Source: Marisa cornuarietis (Eukaryota > Mollusca > Gastropoda > Architaenioglossa > Ampullariidae). Taken from it: a DNA stretch of 64,000 nucleotides. How positions within the stretch are numbered: position 1 is the first letter of the stretch; each line of letters begins with the position of its first letter. This document shows, piece after piece, positions 50,603 through 61,929 of this stretch. Below the pieces are notes generated by a model. That model was not told where the DNA came from, made no database searches, and saw only the letters and a program-made list of their open reading frames with translations. The stretch is taken from contig SMMW01000125.1 in NCBI GenBank assembly GCA_004794655.1, positions 1,263,501-1,327,500 of the forward strand. Reading direction: 5' to 3'. Position numbers and translations under genes: made by a program.

Positions 50603-50798
50603 CCTAATTAATTATTTATTAATTGGTGTTTTACGCCGAGACAGCAACTGAGGCTATATAACGACAAGGCAGTCAGCCCTGTAAACAGATGCCACATGCA
50701 GAGAAAGAACAGCGTGCCCGAGACGAGAACTGAACCCAGGACAGCCAACCTTCACTGTATTGGTGACAGGCACTAACCGTTGCGCCACCGGACCACCC
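50603..50798 (-). mobile_element. tRNA-derived SINE with 11-bp TSD
   Basis: 196 bp on the minus strand, flanked by exact GAAATACTATC repeats (50592-50602, 50799-50809). From its 5' end: GGTGGCGCAACGGTTAGTG contains an A-box (TGGCGCAACGG) and, about 45 bp on, GGGTTCAGTTCTCG is B-box-like; a central GGCATCTGTTTACAGGGCTG part follows, and a 3' part with CGGCGTAAAAC. Related to the copy at 53468-53640. The family name is left open. Confidence 0.8.
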
Positions 50799-50875
50799 GA
50801 AATACTATCGTAAGCACAGCACATATTTTAGTAATATTCTAGTAGGATATACATCTTTTTACAGGCATACAGCTT

Positions 50876-50892
50876 TATATATATATATATAT
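50876..50892. repeat. (TA)n microsatellite
   Basis: Short TA run. Confidence 0.8.
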
Positions 50893-52199
50893 TTATGTTT
50901 TGTGTGACATCATGTATTAATAAGTTATTATGGGTTTTTATGCATTTTGAATACCAATCACTTAGAAATACAAGATGGCCGGTGTTACACGATCAAGGAT
51001 TTTTAAAATGCTTATGCATTGTAGTTTAAGCAAATCGTTGTATAAATAATTATAAAGCACTAGTTGTAATATATAGAGATGTTTGATGTATATTAGTTTC
51101 AAAACATATCATCAGTTCAGTACAACACAAATTGTAAAAACTCATCAAGACTGTTCATTTTGTGATATGGAACGTCTGATTAAGAATGAAAAGGAAACAT
51201 TTAATAAAGCTATTTGCTGTTTGAATTGTAAGGAGCGGGTTTACCGAATATCAAAATATTGGCCCAACATACGTTTTTAGTAATTCCTTAACAGCCACAT
51301 TATACCACATTGTCCACATTCAGTCACATGGTAGCATTGCCGGTGTCACGATCTCAGCTTTCGCACGAGATAGTTATTCGCGTCTCAAAGTTCGCACGCC
51401 AAGACTCAACGGGTACTTTCCATCGTACTACGAACCACTTCCGGAAATAACTGGGACTTTTCAGAAAACTTCGATGTTATTGTTGATATATATATATATA
51501 TATATATGAATGGAATTGGAAGAGGGACTCAAGTAAGCATTGACTAAAATGCAGTTAACATGTTCGATATGGCTACCACTTGCTTCTTGAGACTGAGAGT
51601 AAGCATTGGATTTATATTTATTATGTCTTTTTTAAGTTATTTATTTTACTCACTTTTTCTCATTGAGTTGACTCCTTTCTGAGACATCTTTCAAGAAGCC
51701 AGAAGAGAGACACTGCCTGCCTCTAGGTAACAGTCCGAGTCAAGCGGCTCCACCTGGCGAGATGATCTGCAGGCTGTCTGTCCGCAATTATTTAAGACAT
51801 ACTAGGTTTACATTTAATATCAACACATCCAGAAATTAATGACAGCAAATTATATTTAATTTTGTCTTGGTAAGACTGTGTTTCTACAGTCAGACGGCTA
51901 AATGTAATTAATAGACAGCTAAGATTACAGGTCAGGCATGTGAGGGAGGCGCACGGAGACATGTAAACTCAGTCATCGCCAGGATGAGGTTCACCTGACA
52001 CATCAAGGTAGGAACTGTGGGAAAGGGGGTAACCACCTCACAAAATAATACAGGAGGTGGGGGGGTACGAACGTGATTTTGCCCTCCACCCAAAAGTTTG
52101 AAAGATAATTCTGCACAAGGTAAAAAAAAGCAAACAGGACTTCAAAGAAAGAAAAATGTGAGATCAAAAACAAAGAAAAAGGGATAAATAAAATCAGCT

Positions 52200-52213
52200 G
52201 TATTGTTGAGAAT
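52200..52213 (+). repeat. Left TSD of LINE fragment
   Basis: GTATTGTTGAGAAT, repeated exactly at 52716-52729. Confidence 0.85.
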
Positions 52214-52522
52214 GTTCTCCGAGTCTTACTCTATGGTAGTGAATGCTGGAAAATATGAACGAAAATCCGGCAGAAAATAGAGACTTTCCACATCAAATGT
52301 CTGAGGAAAATTCTCAGGATATTTTGGCCAACCATAATAACCAATAACGATCTCCTCAAAAGAGCGAGCTTCACAAATATAACAACCATAATTAAAAAAG
52401 GACGATGGAGATGGCTCGGACATGTGTGCAGAATGAAACAAGAGGCACCTCCCAAAAAAGCCCTTCACTGGACAGCGGATGACAAGAGGAAACGTGGCCG
52501 GCCAAAAAAACAAACAAACAAC

Positions 52523-52553
<31 letters not shown>

Positions 52554-52715
52554 ACAAACAGAAAAACAAAAACATGGCGGCGGTCAGTAGAAAGAGAGAA
52601 CTCAAAGACCAGAAACTAACCTGGACATAACCAAACTTGCTACTGACAGACAAAAGTGGAGGTCTCTAGTGGATGCCTATCTACCACCTAGGTACGAAGA
52701 GGACTAAGTAAGTAA
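52214..52715 (+). mobile_element. 5'-truncated RTE-type LINE (C-terminal end)
   Basis: 502 bp. The plus frame reads VLLYGSECWK, then after a stop RQKIETFHIKCLRKILRIFW, GRWRWLGHVCRM and KRKRGRPKK: the C-terminal domain of the same protein class as 3057-5985. The reading frame is then interrupted by an A-rich AAAAC stretch (52507-52575). The tail is (TAAG)n. Exact 14-bp TSDs flank it, and the paralogous site at 31.50 kb is empty. Confidence 0.85.
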
Positions 52716-52729
52716 GTATTGTTGAGAAT
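52716..52729 (+). repeat. Right TSD of LINE fragment
   Basis: Matches 52200-52213. Confidence 0.85.
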
Positions 52730-53007
52730 ATGGGAGTGGGAATCAGTAAATGCCTTTCTGGCTGTGTCTGATATTAGTAGCAACATAGTAACTGAGTCAC
52801 TTAGCGATGTGTAATGGTGTTTACTGGTGGCTTGTCGCTGAAATACCCAGAAATCCTGCTTATCACGTGATTTTTCTAGGGTGTGTGCAGGTCAAGAACG
52901 TGTCAAAATCGGTTCACTCCCCGGACGTGTAGCCTGTGTTCACTTAAGCAGCGACTCCTTTTCTCTAATCAAACAGAAATATCCTGACTTGTGACTTTAA
53001 CATGAAA

Positions 53008-53008
53008 G

Positions 53009-53052
<44 letters not shown>

Positions 53053-53065
53053 TTGTGTGTGTGTG
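53008..53065. repeat. (GT)n microsatellite
   Basis: GT run with one ATTT interruption. Confidence 0.9.
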
Positions 53066-53467
53066 CATGCACAAAATGGGTGAGTCTGTCTCTATGAATC
53101 TTTGTATATGGGTTTGTATGGCTATATCTGAAATTAAAGTAAGTGTCAGCGACTAAGATACAACCGATTATTTACTATCTGTATAGTTTTAAAGTACCAA
53201 GTACTTATATCCAGGAATATTGTGAGGGTAAGAAACACAAACACTCGAAGTACATTCAGGGTAGCAAACAAAGTAGACGAACAACTTCACACCATCACAG
53301 CTTTAGACGATGTTGGCAATTTGTAGATTTTGCAAGCTGCTGCTGATGCCACATTCTTCGTGTAATTTTTAAAAATATTTTTAACAGCAGCGTGGAGATT
53401 AATGTCCTCACTTTTTCACTAAATTCTATTTTAATTTGAGAGTGAAGCCCACCAGTCCTACAGAAGA

Positions 53468-53640
53468 GGGCGGCCGGGTGGTACAATGGTTAACGTCTGT
53501 CACCAATACAGTGAGGGTTGGCTGTCCTAGGTTCAGCTCTCGTCTCGGGCACGCTGTTATTTCTCTGCATGTGGCATCTGTTTACAGGGCTGGCTGTGAT
53601 ACAGCCTTAATTGCTGGCTCGGCGTGAAATACCAATTCGT
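53468..53640 (+). mobile_element. tRNA-derived SINE, second copy
   Basis: Same SINE as 50603-50798 in the opposite orientation: GGTGGTACAATGGTTAACG (A-box), GGTTCAGCTCTCG (B-box-like), TGGCATCTGTTTACAGGGCT, GGCGTGAAATACC. Its ends and TSD are unclear. Confidence 0.75.
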
Positions 53641-53649
53641 CCCCTCGTA

Positions 53650-54340
53650 TATAAGAGCTATGTTTGCGTTTACTTTACTATATACTGTTGGTGTTTCTAC
53701 ATATGATCTACAGGAGTACGAAATCATTTTTTGCCATTAACAATTATAAAAAATCTGGAACTAAAATTTGTATTATATAGTATTTTATAGCTGTGGTAAA
53801 AAACTAATAACTCAGATTGCGGGCGTAAGATCTGTCTGACTGGGATAAAAAGTAACAGTGAACCTGACCATTCTCTACAGACAAATTAGGAAGAAAAATT
53901 CTGATGGTATGACTATGTAAAACAATATTTTCTTTTATTTTATCCACATTGCATTGGTTAGAGTGGTCAGTGTGCGACGTGAGCCAAAGATAGTGACCTC
54001 CACTTTGTGTGTCGGTGAGGTCGCTGCTGTTGATTGTTGCCGTCGATGGGTTTGTCGGCGAGACTGTGTCACATGACTCGGTGTTTGGTGCTGTTGTCTC
54101 ACTGCGTGGGAGACTTACTGTGTCACACGCTGGTGATTGTCACAGCCTCTGCGTTCACTCAACGCCTGGACATTTGCGTCTTCTTTTTCTTTTAAACAAA
54201 ACAACTCTGTTTTCTTTTTAAACATTTATACATTTAATTAAATGATCAAAATATGGCAAAATACTTAAAAGAAATACTAAGGTATCTAAATATCAAATAG
54301 TCTATAAACAAGCACAAAATCACTTTTCGATGATTCACAA
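53650..54340. other. No gene recognised
   Basis: A GC-richer patch at 53990-54180 contains a run of codons without stops, but there is no motif, splice context or recognisable homology. Confidence 0.4.
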
Positions 54341-54355
54341 AAAAATATTCTAATT

Positions 54356-54529
54356 CACAAACGCTTCTCTTAATATGATGCCGTCTCTCGGAACGAGCCA
54401 CCCAACATCATACCACAAACGCTTCTCTTAATATGATGCCGTCTCTCGGAACAAGTCACCCAACATCATACCACAAACGCTTCTCTTAATAAGGTGCCGT
54501 CTCTCGGAACAAGTCACCCAACATCATAC
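54356..54529. repeat. 58-bp tandem repeat, three copies
   Basis: Units start at 54356, 54414 and 54472 with CACAAACGCTTCTCTTAATA and differ by a few bases. A degenerate partial fourth unit starts at 54530, and related CGTCTCTCGG words go on to about 54630. Confidence 0.9.
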
Positions 54530-54649
54530 CACAAACGCTGCCTCTCGGGGTCAGACGTTGAACAAGAAATGGCGCTGCCTCTTGGGGACGAGCGACCCAA
54601 CCTTTTCTTTATTGACGGCGTCTCTCGGAACAGGCGTTATACAACTCCA

Positions 54650-55940
54650 TGCTAACTCCATTCCATGCTAACTGCGCCTATAACAAAATTACAACAAAAG
54701 AAATTACTAATACTTATAGATCTATGTCTCTAAAAAAAATACAGGAAAAATTCACCTTATACAAAATAATCCAAGTTGCTAACAAAAACACAACAACGCA
54801 CCTTTCTATGAAGACGCAGCCTTCACTTCCCCACACGCAATGTCTCGCCACTTGCCGTGTCTCTCTCAGAAGTGAAGCGCTGGCCGGCAACAGTTAACTA
54901 AATACTATTCCTCCTTTCTGTTCTCACTCTCTAAAAAAAAATCACTAAGGTGCGATTTGGGGATCCTCGCTGTACAGGCTATTAGCCTCCATGTCATCCC
55001 TCTGTGACAGTGATAACTGCGGCTATTATAAAGGGTGTCATGGTCATTGTTAGACATAACTTCAAGGTAGACACTGCCGTTGGGCCAGCGGACCGCAGAG
55101 AGAGAGACTGAAGAACTGCAATGGTTCAGTCCTGTATTGTGCTGGGGCTGCGAATGAAAAATAATGTTAAACGATATATATATATATATAACAGACTAAA
55201 ATAACATCAAAATATTAGGTATTCACCAACATTCAAAACATTTCCAAATAATATTCGTTATGAATTATTGCTCACAGCGAGACATAAATACAATAGAGAG
55301 ACTCTCACACCTGTCACGTGACTCCATGGCTGAGTCTGTTGAACTCTGTCCGGCTGCAGTGAGTTGATCACTAGAATCACTTGTCTGAACGCTGCACGTG
55401 CCCTCATGCTACAGACTTGTGGGATACAACGAGACTTTGTCTACATGACGAGTGGTCAGGAAACTTCAACCGGACAAACAACTTCACAGACACTAGTATG
55501 GGGGTCACGTGACTACAGGCAACTCTGCCCAGTAACTACTCGTCCTCACAAATGTCGTGTTTGGTACCCGGATATTAAGTTATAGTAATCAGGACCACAC
55601 ATCAACGACTGTTCAAGTCTTTCTCTATCTAAGTGGTCGCCTACACAGACTGTGTGAAGACTCGGCTACAAGGCTAATAATAACCTCTACATGCCGGTTC
55701 TTGTCGTTTTATCGCCGTTTTATTTCGTCAGTTTCTGTTATGTTGTTGCTGATAACCGCTGTCATCACTTTTAAAAGTGTTTCAGAACAGCTTTAGTCTG
55801 CTGTTAATTGTAGAACGTTTCTAAATCACTCGAATAGAACGATTTTTGAAAGAACCACAGTTTTTAAATTTGCCGTTCAGCAACAGGGACCTGGGCTTTT
55901 AATAGCGAGAAATAACATTTGCCGCAGCAACATTAAATAA
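54650..55940. other. No gene recognised
   Basis: Only short frames, with no motif I can name; a (TA)n at 55177-55189. Confidence 0.4.
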
Positions 55941-55952
55941 CACGTTCAACAG

Positions 55953-56384
55953 CACTGTCCATCTGTCATTCAGAGATGTCCTTACAATGTCGACATGTTA
56001 CACTGTCCATCTGTCATTCAGAGATGTCCTAACAATGTCGACATGTTACACTGTCCATCTGTCATTCAGAGATGTCCTAACAATATCGACATGTCACACT
56101 GTCCATCTGTCATTCAGAGATGTCCTAACAATATCGACATGTCACACTGTCCATCTGTCACTCAGAGATGTCCTAACAATATCGACATGTCACACTGTCC
56201 ATCTGTCACTCAGAGATGTCCTAACAATATCGACATGTTACACTGTCTATATGTCACTCAGAGATGTCCTAACAATATCGACATGTTACACTGTCCATCT
56301 GTCACTCAGAGATGTCCTAACAATATCGACATGTTACACTGTCCATCTGTCACTAAGAGATGTCCTAACAATATCGACATGTTA
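55953..56384. repeat. 48-bp minisatellite, nine copies
   Basis: Units start CACTGTCCATCTGTCA at 55953 and every 48 bp to 56337. A few point differences (TTC/CTC, GTCGAC/ATCGAC, GTTACA/GTCACA) form a gradient from left to right. As 48 is divisible by three, two frames stay open throughout; this is not evidence of coding. Confidence 0.95.
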
Positions 56385-56812
56385 CAGTCTCAGATCTCAG
56401 ACGAGAGGGCGACAGGCGGCGTAAAGCGGTGACTGAAGACATTTTGTTTAGATAATCGACACAAGAACTCTCCTCTTTCATCTACCCTATTATCAATTGT
56501 CCAGTCCCTCTCGATTTTTCTGCGCCCATTGTACCTACCTAGAGCATTCCCCAGATGTTTGTCACACTTGACATCACACGGCACATGTCACCAAAGTGTT
56601 AAAATGCATTACATGTGTAACACACAATCTCGTCTCAATTATCACGCACCTCACTTTAGAAGATTTCAAACATGTGACCCGACATCTGTTCTTAAGATGT
56701 ACGACCAGTATGTCACGTGATCCACTACTCAGGATCAGTCTCCACCTGACCTCATCTACGGAAATGTACCACGTGCTTACAGGTCTCTGTCCCTGTCTAG
56801 TCTCGGGGCGGC

Positions 56813-59180
56813 ATATAATAATAATAAATGAAGATTTGTATAGCGCATATTCACACTCATAGAGAGCATGCTCTTAGCGCTTAAAACAAGGGAGAGACAT
56901 GGACTACATGGATAGAACACGAGGGACGTAAGAATTAACAACAGTACTGACGACAAACAGAAAACAAAGATGGAAAACACAAAAAGACTCTAAGTAACAG
57001 AAACATAGAAAATATAGGGATTCTGCAGAGAAAGATGGGTAGACAAGTAGCAAGAGCAGAAGGGGGGGGGGTAAGGACTAGCATTGTGTGGACTGTGTTA
57101 GGAGTAATGCTCAAGGAAGAGGTGCGTTTTCAGTGCAGATTTGAAGGATTCAGTTGTAGGAAGGTGGCGGATATGAAAAAGGAAGAGAGTTCCATTGTTT
57201 TGCTGCACAGTAGCCAAAAATCCTGTGACCATATGTTGCTGTTCTGGTGACAGGAACAGTTAGGATACGGTCGTCAGACGAAGAGCGTAGTTGTCTGGCC
57301 GGAACGTAAGGGATGAGAAGTTCCGAGAAATAGTCAGGACAGGAGCCAGCAAAGAAATTAAAACACAGCACAGACAGTTTGTACTGAATGCGAGAACGGA
57401 TGGGTAGCCAGTGTAGAAAACGAAGGAGAGGAGTGACATGGTCCCGTTTCGTGGCTCTAAGCAGCAGACGTGCAGCGGTGTTCTGTACTCTCTGGAGTCT
57501 CTCAATGAGGGATGAGGGGCAGCCTGCCAGCAAGGAGTTGCAGTAGTCAAGTCGAGAAAGAACAAACGCACAGACAAGAGTGTTGGTAGCGCGTGTAGAG
57601 AGAAAATGACGGATGGCACTGATCTTACGGAGCTCATAGTAGGCAGTCTGACAGACAGCTGCAACATGTCTATCGAGTGTCATGTCATCAGTGACAATAA
57701 ATCCCAGATTCCTAACGGATGACGTGAAGGTGATGTTGCTGTCGCCCACCTTGATGTGATTGGACAGACTGACGAGTGAAGGTTGATGTCTTCTTCTTTG
57801 GCACAAGAGGGCTTCCGTTTTATCATCATTTAGTTTAAGTTTGTTTTTTACCATCCAGCCCTTGACATCACTAATACAAGCTTCTAGAGAGCTAATAGCA
57901 GAGTGAGACTCAGACGGTGGAGTAGAACAGTAAAGCTGCGTGTCATCAAAATAGGATTGATGAGAAACCTGGTGAGACTGGATGCACGATGATAGTGGTT
58001 TAGTATACAGGATGAACAGAACTGGGCCAAGTACTGAGCCTTGGAACACCACAGAGAAGTGAAGCAGGGGGAGATATCTGACCATCAACTACCACAGTCT
58101 GGGTCCTATCAGTGAGACAGGAGTTGAACCATGAGAGAACAGGTCCAGAAATTCCGTAGAGGGTGTGGAGTCTATGAAGGAGCAGAGAGTGGTCTATAGT
58201 GTCAAATGAAGCAGACAGGTCCAGTAGAGTTAAGGGAGAAACATCACCACTATCAAGGGCAGATAATATGTCTGCCGTTACCTTCATAAGAGTGGTCTCA
58301 GTGCTGTGAAAGTGTCCATATGCCGACTGAGCTTGTGGGAGAAGATGGTGCTGTTGTAAGTAGGCCCAGAGCTGTGTCAAAACTATTTCCTATGATCTTA
58401 GAGAGAAAAGACAAGTTGGAGACTGGACGGTAGTTGTTTAGCACATTGACATCAAGCGTGGCTTTCTTAAGAAGTGGCTTCACCACCGCATTTTTTAACA
58501 AAGGTGGGAAAACACCTGACGACAGGCTGACATTTACAATATTTGTGATGGAAGGAAGTAAAATATCTAGACACTCGAGCAGAAGGCTTGTGGGCAGTGG
58601 GTCTAACTCGCAAGTTGTTGGTTTAGCTTTTAGAATAACCGCTTTCACATCGGTCTCAGAGACTGGTAGGAACTTGGTCATGGAGCATCCCGGGAGGACA
58701 TCACAAGAGATGCTGTCAAGCGCCGACGCCGAGTCTAAAGATGATCGGATGTCTGATATCTTGCTGGTGAAATAATCACTAAAAACTTGTGGCAGCCGTG
58801 AAACATGGTAGGCAGTAGGTAGAGGTGTTGTCGTGAGAAGTCCAGTCATTTGATTGCAAATGGCAAATAGCTTCTTGGAGGAGGTGCAGTTAATTAATTG
58901 GCCCTGAAGATATGATGTTTTAGCCTTGTAAATGCATTTTGCTACGTTTCGCTTTGCAGCATTATAAATTTCTTGGTGGATGACGAGTCCAGTCTTCCGC
59001 CAAACACGTTCAGCTCGCCGACGCGTGCGCTTCAGGTCACGGAGTTTAACACGGATGTGTGAATACCAAGGTGCACATCTGGACTGGCGCATCAGATGTC
59101 GAGACACTGGGTCACGTGGTCATCAACTACTGTACGTAAAACACAGCCAGGTTGCTCAACGGAGGAGCAGTGATAAACTA
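56813..59180 (-). mobile_element. CR1/L2-type LINE, 5'-truncated
   Basis: About 2.4 kb on the minus strand. It carries the reverse transcriptase and C-terminal region, then a 3' UTR with GCGCTATACAAATC-like sequence and a short (TTA)n tail at 56815-56829. The endonuclease part is missing, which is usual for incomplete reverse transcription. No clear TSD was found. Confidence 0.85.
57150..59107 (-). pseudogene. CR1/L2-type reverse transcriptase, frameshifted
   Basis: Three overlapping frames together cover the RT. Frame 1 (59107-58400): APWYSHIRVKLRDLKRTRRR, SLSSGVFPPLLKNAVVKPLL and NNYRPVSNLSFLSKII. Frame 2 (58380-58050): QSAYGHFHSTETTLMKVTAD and LLDLSASFDTIDHSLL (catalytic Asp). Frame 3 (58050-57150): QGSVLGPVLFILY, SYFDDTQLYC (the YxDD box), RLDYCNSLLAGCP, RLQRVQNTAARLLL and PLLRFLHWLPIRSRIQYKL. 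Frameshifts lie near 58385 and 58050. The usual Ala of YADD is Phe. The element is inactive. Confidence 0.85.
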
Positions 59181-59288
59181 AATAACACTAAGAATACAGA
59201 AAACTAACATTCTGAAGTGCATCAATCTTCCTACGTTTTCTTGTGAAGATAAAGCATCTTCCCCGGGAAACTCGTTGGTGACAGTTTT

Positions 59289-60320
59289 GACTCATTCTTG
59301 ACGGACCTGATTACCTGGTCAGGTCAGCCGGCTATAGAGAATCAGCGCACCTGCCGATATCAGCAGGTCCATTTTTGTTAATTTTTTACACGCACAAAAT
59401 GCGTTGTTTCGGAAAAAAAAGTTAGTGCAGACGACAGTTCATTCATTTTTCTATCGAGTGATCTTCTTTTTGTGTCGTAGTTTTTACGTTTGACAGTAAT
59501 TTTCTGCGTTTTCCCATGGTAACCCTATTTTTTTCGAAAATGGCTACCCGGGGTAGAAAGTTCGACCGGCAGCTTTGAAAATTTATATTTATTAACCTAC
59601 AGTAAATGCAACCATCGGTAATACGCCGTTTTAAAGAGCATTTTTTAAACATTTCTTTGGTGTAAATTTTAAGATACAGAGGTTTAGTCTTCGAGTACTA
59701 AAATCAAATGAAAGATTACGACTGTACGCATTTTAGAAATTTTTTCGGAAATTAACAAAAAATTATTTACACAATATATACAGACATAAAGTACCAAACA
59801 AATATATGTTTCATTAGAATATACATTATAATTTTAAAATTACTTACTATTTTCGTCTCCTTTGCGGTTGTTGAAGTATAAATCCATGTCAAAGTGAGAC
59901 ACAACAACGTGCGTCAAGATGGCGCTTAGCCATTTTTTTTTTCACCAAAATACACGTGATCACGCGTGATTCACTGCCAATTCAAGGAAGAGAATCATTG
60001 TGGACTATTTCCTTACTGTTTCAGTAGTTACCTCCCTTATGTTGTTTTCAATTTTGCTTTTAGAATCATGTACTGTCACCACGAAAATGTTTTGGGACGC
60101 ACTCATTATCATGGCATTTTCGGTTGGGAATACTATAAAAGTATGTTTTTAAGCAAACACAAGGTAAAGCTGTTTCTTTTCTACATATTTCGATCTATCA
60201 TTATCAATTTAAATTGTTCCTCTACCTCTTTTAGTTATTTTTTTATGATTTTTTGAGAAAGGGCTAAAAACTTCCGTCCCAGGGGGTGGAATGCCCCACA
60301 GCCTGGTGTCAAGAATGAGT
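59289..60320. repeat. Region bounded by inverted ACTCATTCTTGAC
   Basis: GACTCATTCTTGAC at 59289-59302 pairs with GTCAAGAATGAGT at 60308-60320. The dispersed-module copy lies inside. This could be a TIR element of about 1.03 kb; the match is short, so the call is tentative. Confidence 0.35.
59430..59935 (-). repeat. Dispersed module, copy 2
   Basis: Reverse-complement relative of 8545-9400 without the LINE insertion. It encodes HVVVSHFDMDLYFNNRKGDE followed by the same gtaagtaat site, and MGKRRKLLSNVKTT nearer the other end. The differences between copies are partly conservative at protein level. Confidence 0.6.
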
Positions 60321-60880
60321 TGAACGTACAACGTTCACACGACAGTCACAAATCTTCGACACCCGAGTCCCAAGCCTCCACCAACCTTCTCTACCACTAA
60401 CAAACGACTGTCAATAGTGGCAGTGGTCAACACAGATAGACGCTGATGTTGTCTACCAACCGTCTATAAACAGCGGCCGGTTTGTTTCCTTCTATACTGC
60501 CACTTTGTTCAGCCATGTGTGAGGGCTGGAATGATGTCTAAATCTGATCTTATATACAAAAGGTTTCACTTTTTCTAACATTTTGCTTCTGTACAAGCGA
60601 ATTGTTTTCACTGCCACAGGGACTATTTCGCAGACTGTAATGCGAACTGGGTAGTGTCCCACAACACATCATCATCATGTGCGTAAATGAATAAATAAGG
60701 GAAGAAATTGTTGGTACCTTTGGATTGTTTTATTATAAAACAACTTCCCTTTATGAGCTATTAAAATAGCGAACAAATCAGGTATTTTATTATCATTGAA
60801 AATAGACAATTAGTCAGATGGTCAAAAGTCAAGTTTGAGTTTGTTGCCGGTTCGTCAAAGTGACATGGATGAATCACAGA

Positions 60881-61000
60881 CACTTAATCTCCGACACTTA
60901 ATCCCCGACACTTAATCATCAAAATAAAACTAAAAAAATTATGAAGTGAATGAAAAATTTAATTCAAATAATTATTTTCATGTAAACATCAAAAGACGTT
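60881..61000. repeat. Outlying minisatellite motifs and inverted arm
   Basis: Three GACACTTAATC(T/C)(C)C words, then an AT-rich arm whose reverse complement is found at about 61320-61405. Confidence 0.7.
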
Positions 61001-61132
61001 TGACAACTTAAATAATACTTAACTTCAACATTTATAACATTAGTAAAGTTCATGTGAGCTATTAAAGTCAATGTTCTTCAACAATATGATATGAAAAGTG
61101 TTCTTAATCAATATGACAGGTAAGCTAAGTAT

Positions 61133-61806
61133 GGTGACCGGACACTTAATCCCCGGACACTTAATCCACAGGCGCTTAATCCCCCAGACACTTAATCCCC
61201 AAATCGCGACACAACACTCAAAACTGCTGTTTTGTGAACTATAAATATTATAACCGTAAGAGAAATGTGTCGCGTGGTAACTCTGGGTAACTTTCGTAAG
61301 ACTGGGATGTTATAAATTTTGAAGTTAAGTATTATTTGAATTTGAATTAAATTTTTCATTTACTTCATATTTTTTTGAGTTGAAATTTCATTTTGAGGAT
61401 TAAGTGTCTGGGGGATTAAGTGTCGGGGGTTAAGTGTCTGGGGGTTAAGTGTCTGGGGATTAAGTGTCTGGGATTCGCTAATGATCGGAGGTACACTAAT
61501 TGTGGGGATTGTTAATACTCATTAGAGTTACCACGTGACACATTTCTCTTACGGTTATAATTTTTCAAGTTCACAAAATAGCAGTTTTGAGTGTTGTGTC
61601 GCGATTAGGGGGCATTTTTGAGGATTAAATGTCTGGGGATTAAATTTCTAGGGTTAAGTAGCTCGGAATTAAATATCTAGGGGATTAAGTGTCGGGGACT
61701 AAATGTCTGGGGATTAAGTGTCGGGGATTAAGTTAATAGGGATTAAATATCTAGGGGATTAAATATCTAGGGGATTAAATGTCTGGGGATTAAGTGTCCG
61801 GTCACC
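61133..61806. mobile_element. Palindromic element made of GGGGATTAAGTGTC motifs
   Basis: 674 bp. The 22-bp outer ends are perfect inverted repeats (GGTGACCGG...AATCCCC at 61133-61154; complement at 61785-61806). Inside lie many copies of GGGGATTAAGTGTC in both directions and a second inverted pair, at about 61203-61290 and 61516-61612 (CGCGACACAACACTCAAAAC...). No ORF and no clear TSD. Confidence 0.7.
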
Positions 61807-61897
61807 TACATTGATGTGTATTCTAACAGCAAACCTGATAAAATAATAGTAATATCTAATATGTATTCTAATAAACTATTTCATTTTTGACACACTT

Positions 61898-61920
61898 TAT
61901 ATATATATATATATATATGT
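61898..61920. repeat. (TA)n microsatellite
   Basis: Short TA run. Confidence 0.85.
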
Positions 61921-61929
61921 TTGTATATG

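Larger units (their letters stand above)
48600..52790 (-). repeat. Paralogous 5' flank of gene A
   Basis: Counterpart of 26617-31560. Differences include a SINE (50603-50798) and a LINE fragment (52214-52715) that are present only here. Confidence 0.75.

Noticed and set aside
52226..52653. Minus-strand 104-codon hydrophobic frame
   Set aside because: Antisense of the LINE fragment and its A-rich stretch.
55953..56384. CRISPR array
   Set aside because: The repeats are directly adjacent with no unique spacers, and the DNA is plainly from an animal genome.
55987..56432. Two overlapping 145-codon repeat proteins
   Set aside because: They arise because the 48-bp minisatellite unit is a multiple of three; two frames are open equally, with no start context or splice support.
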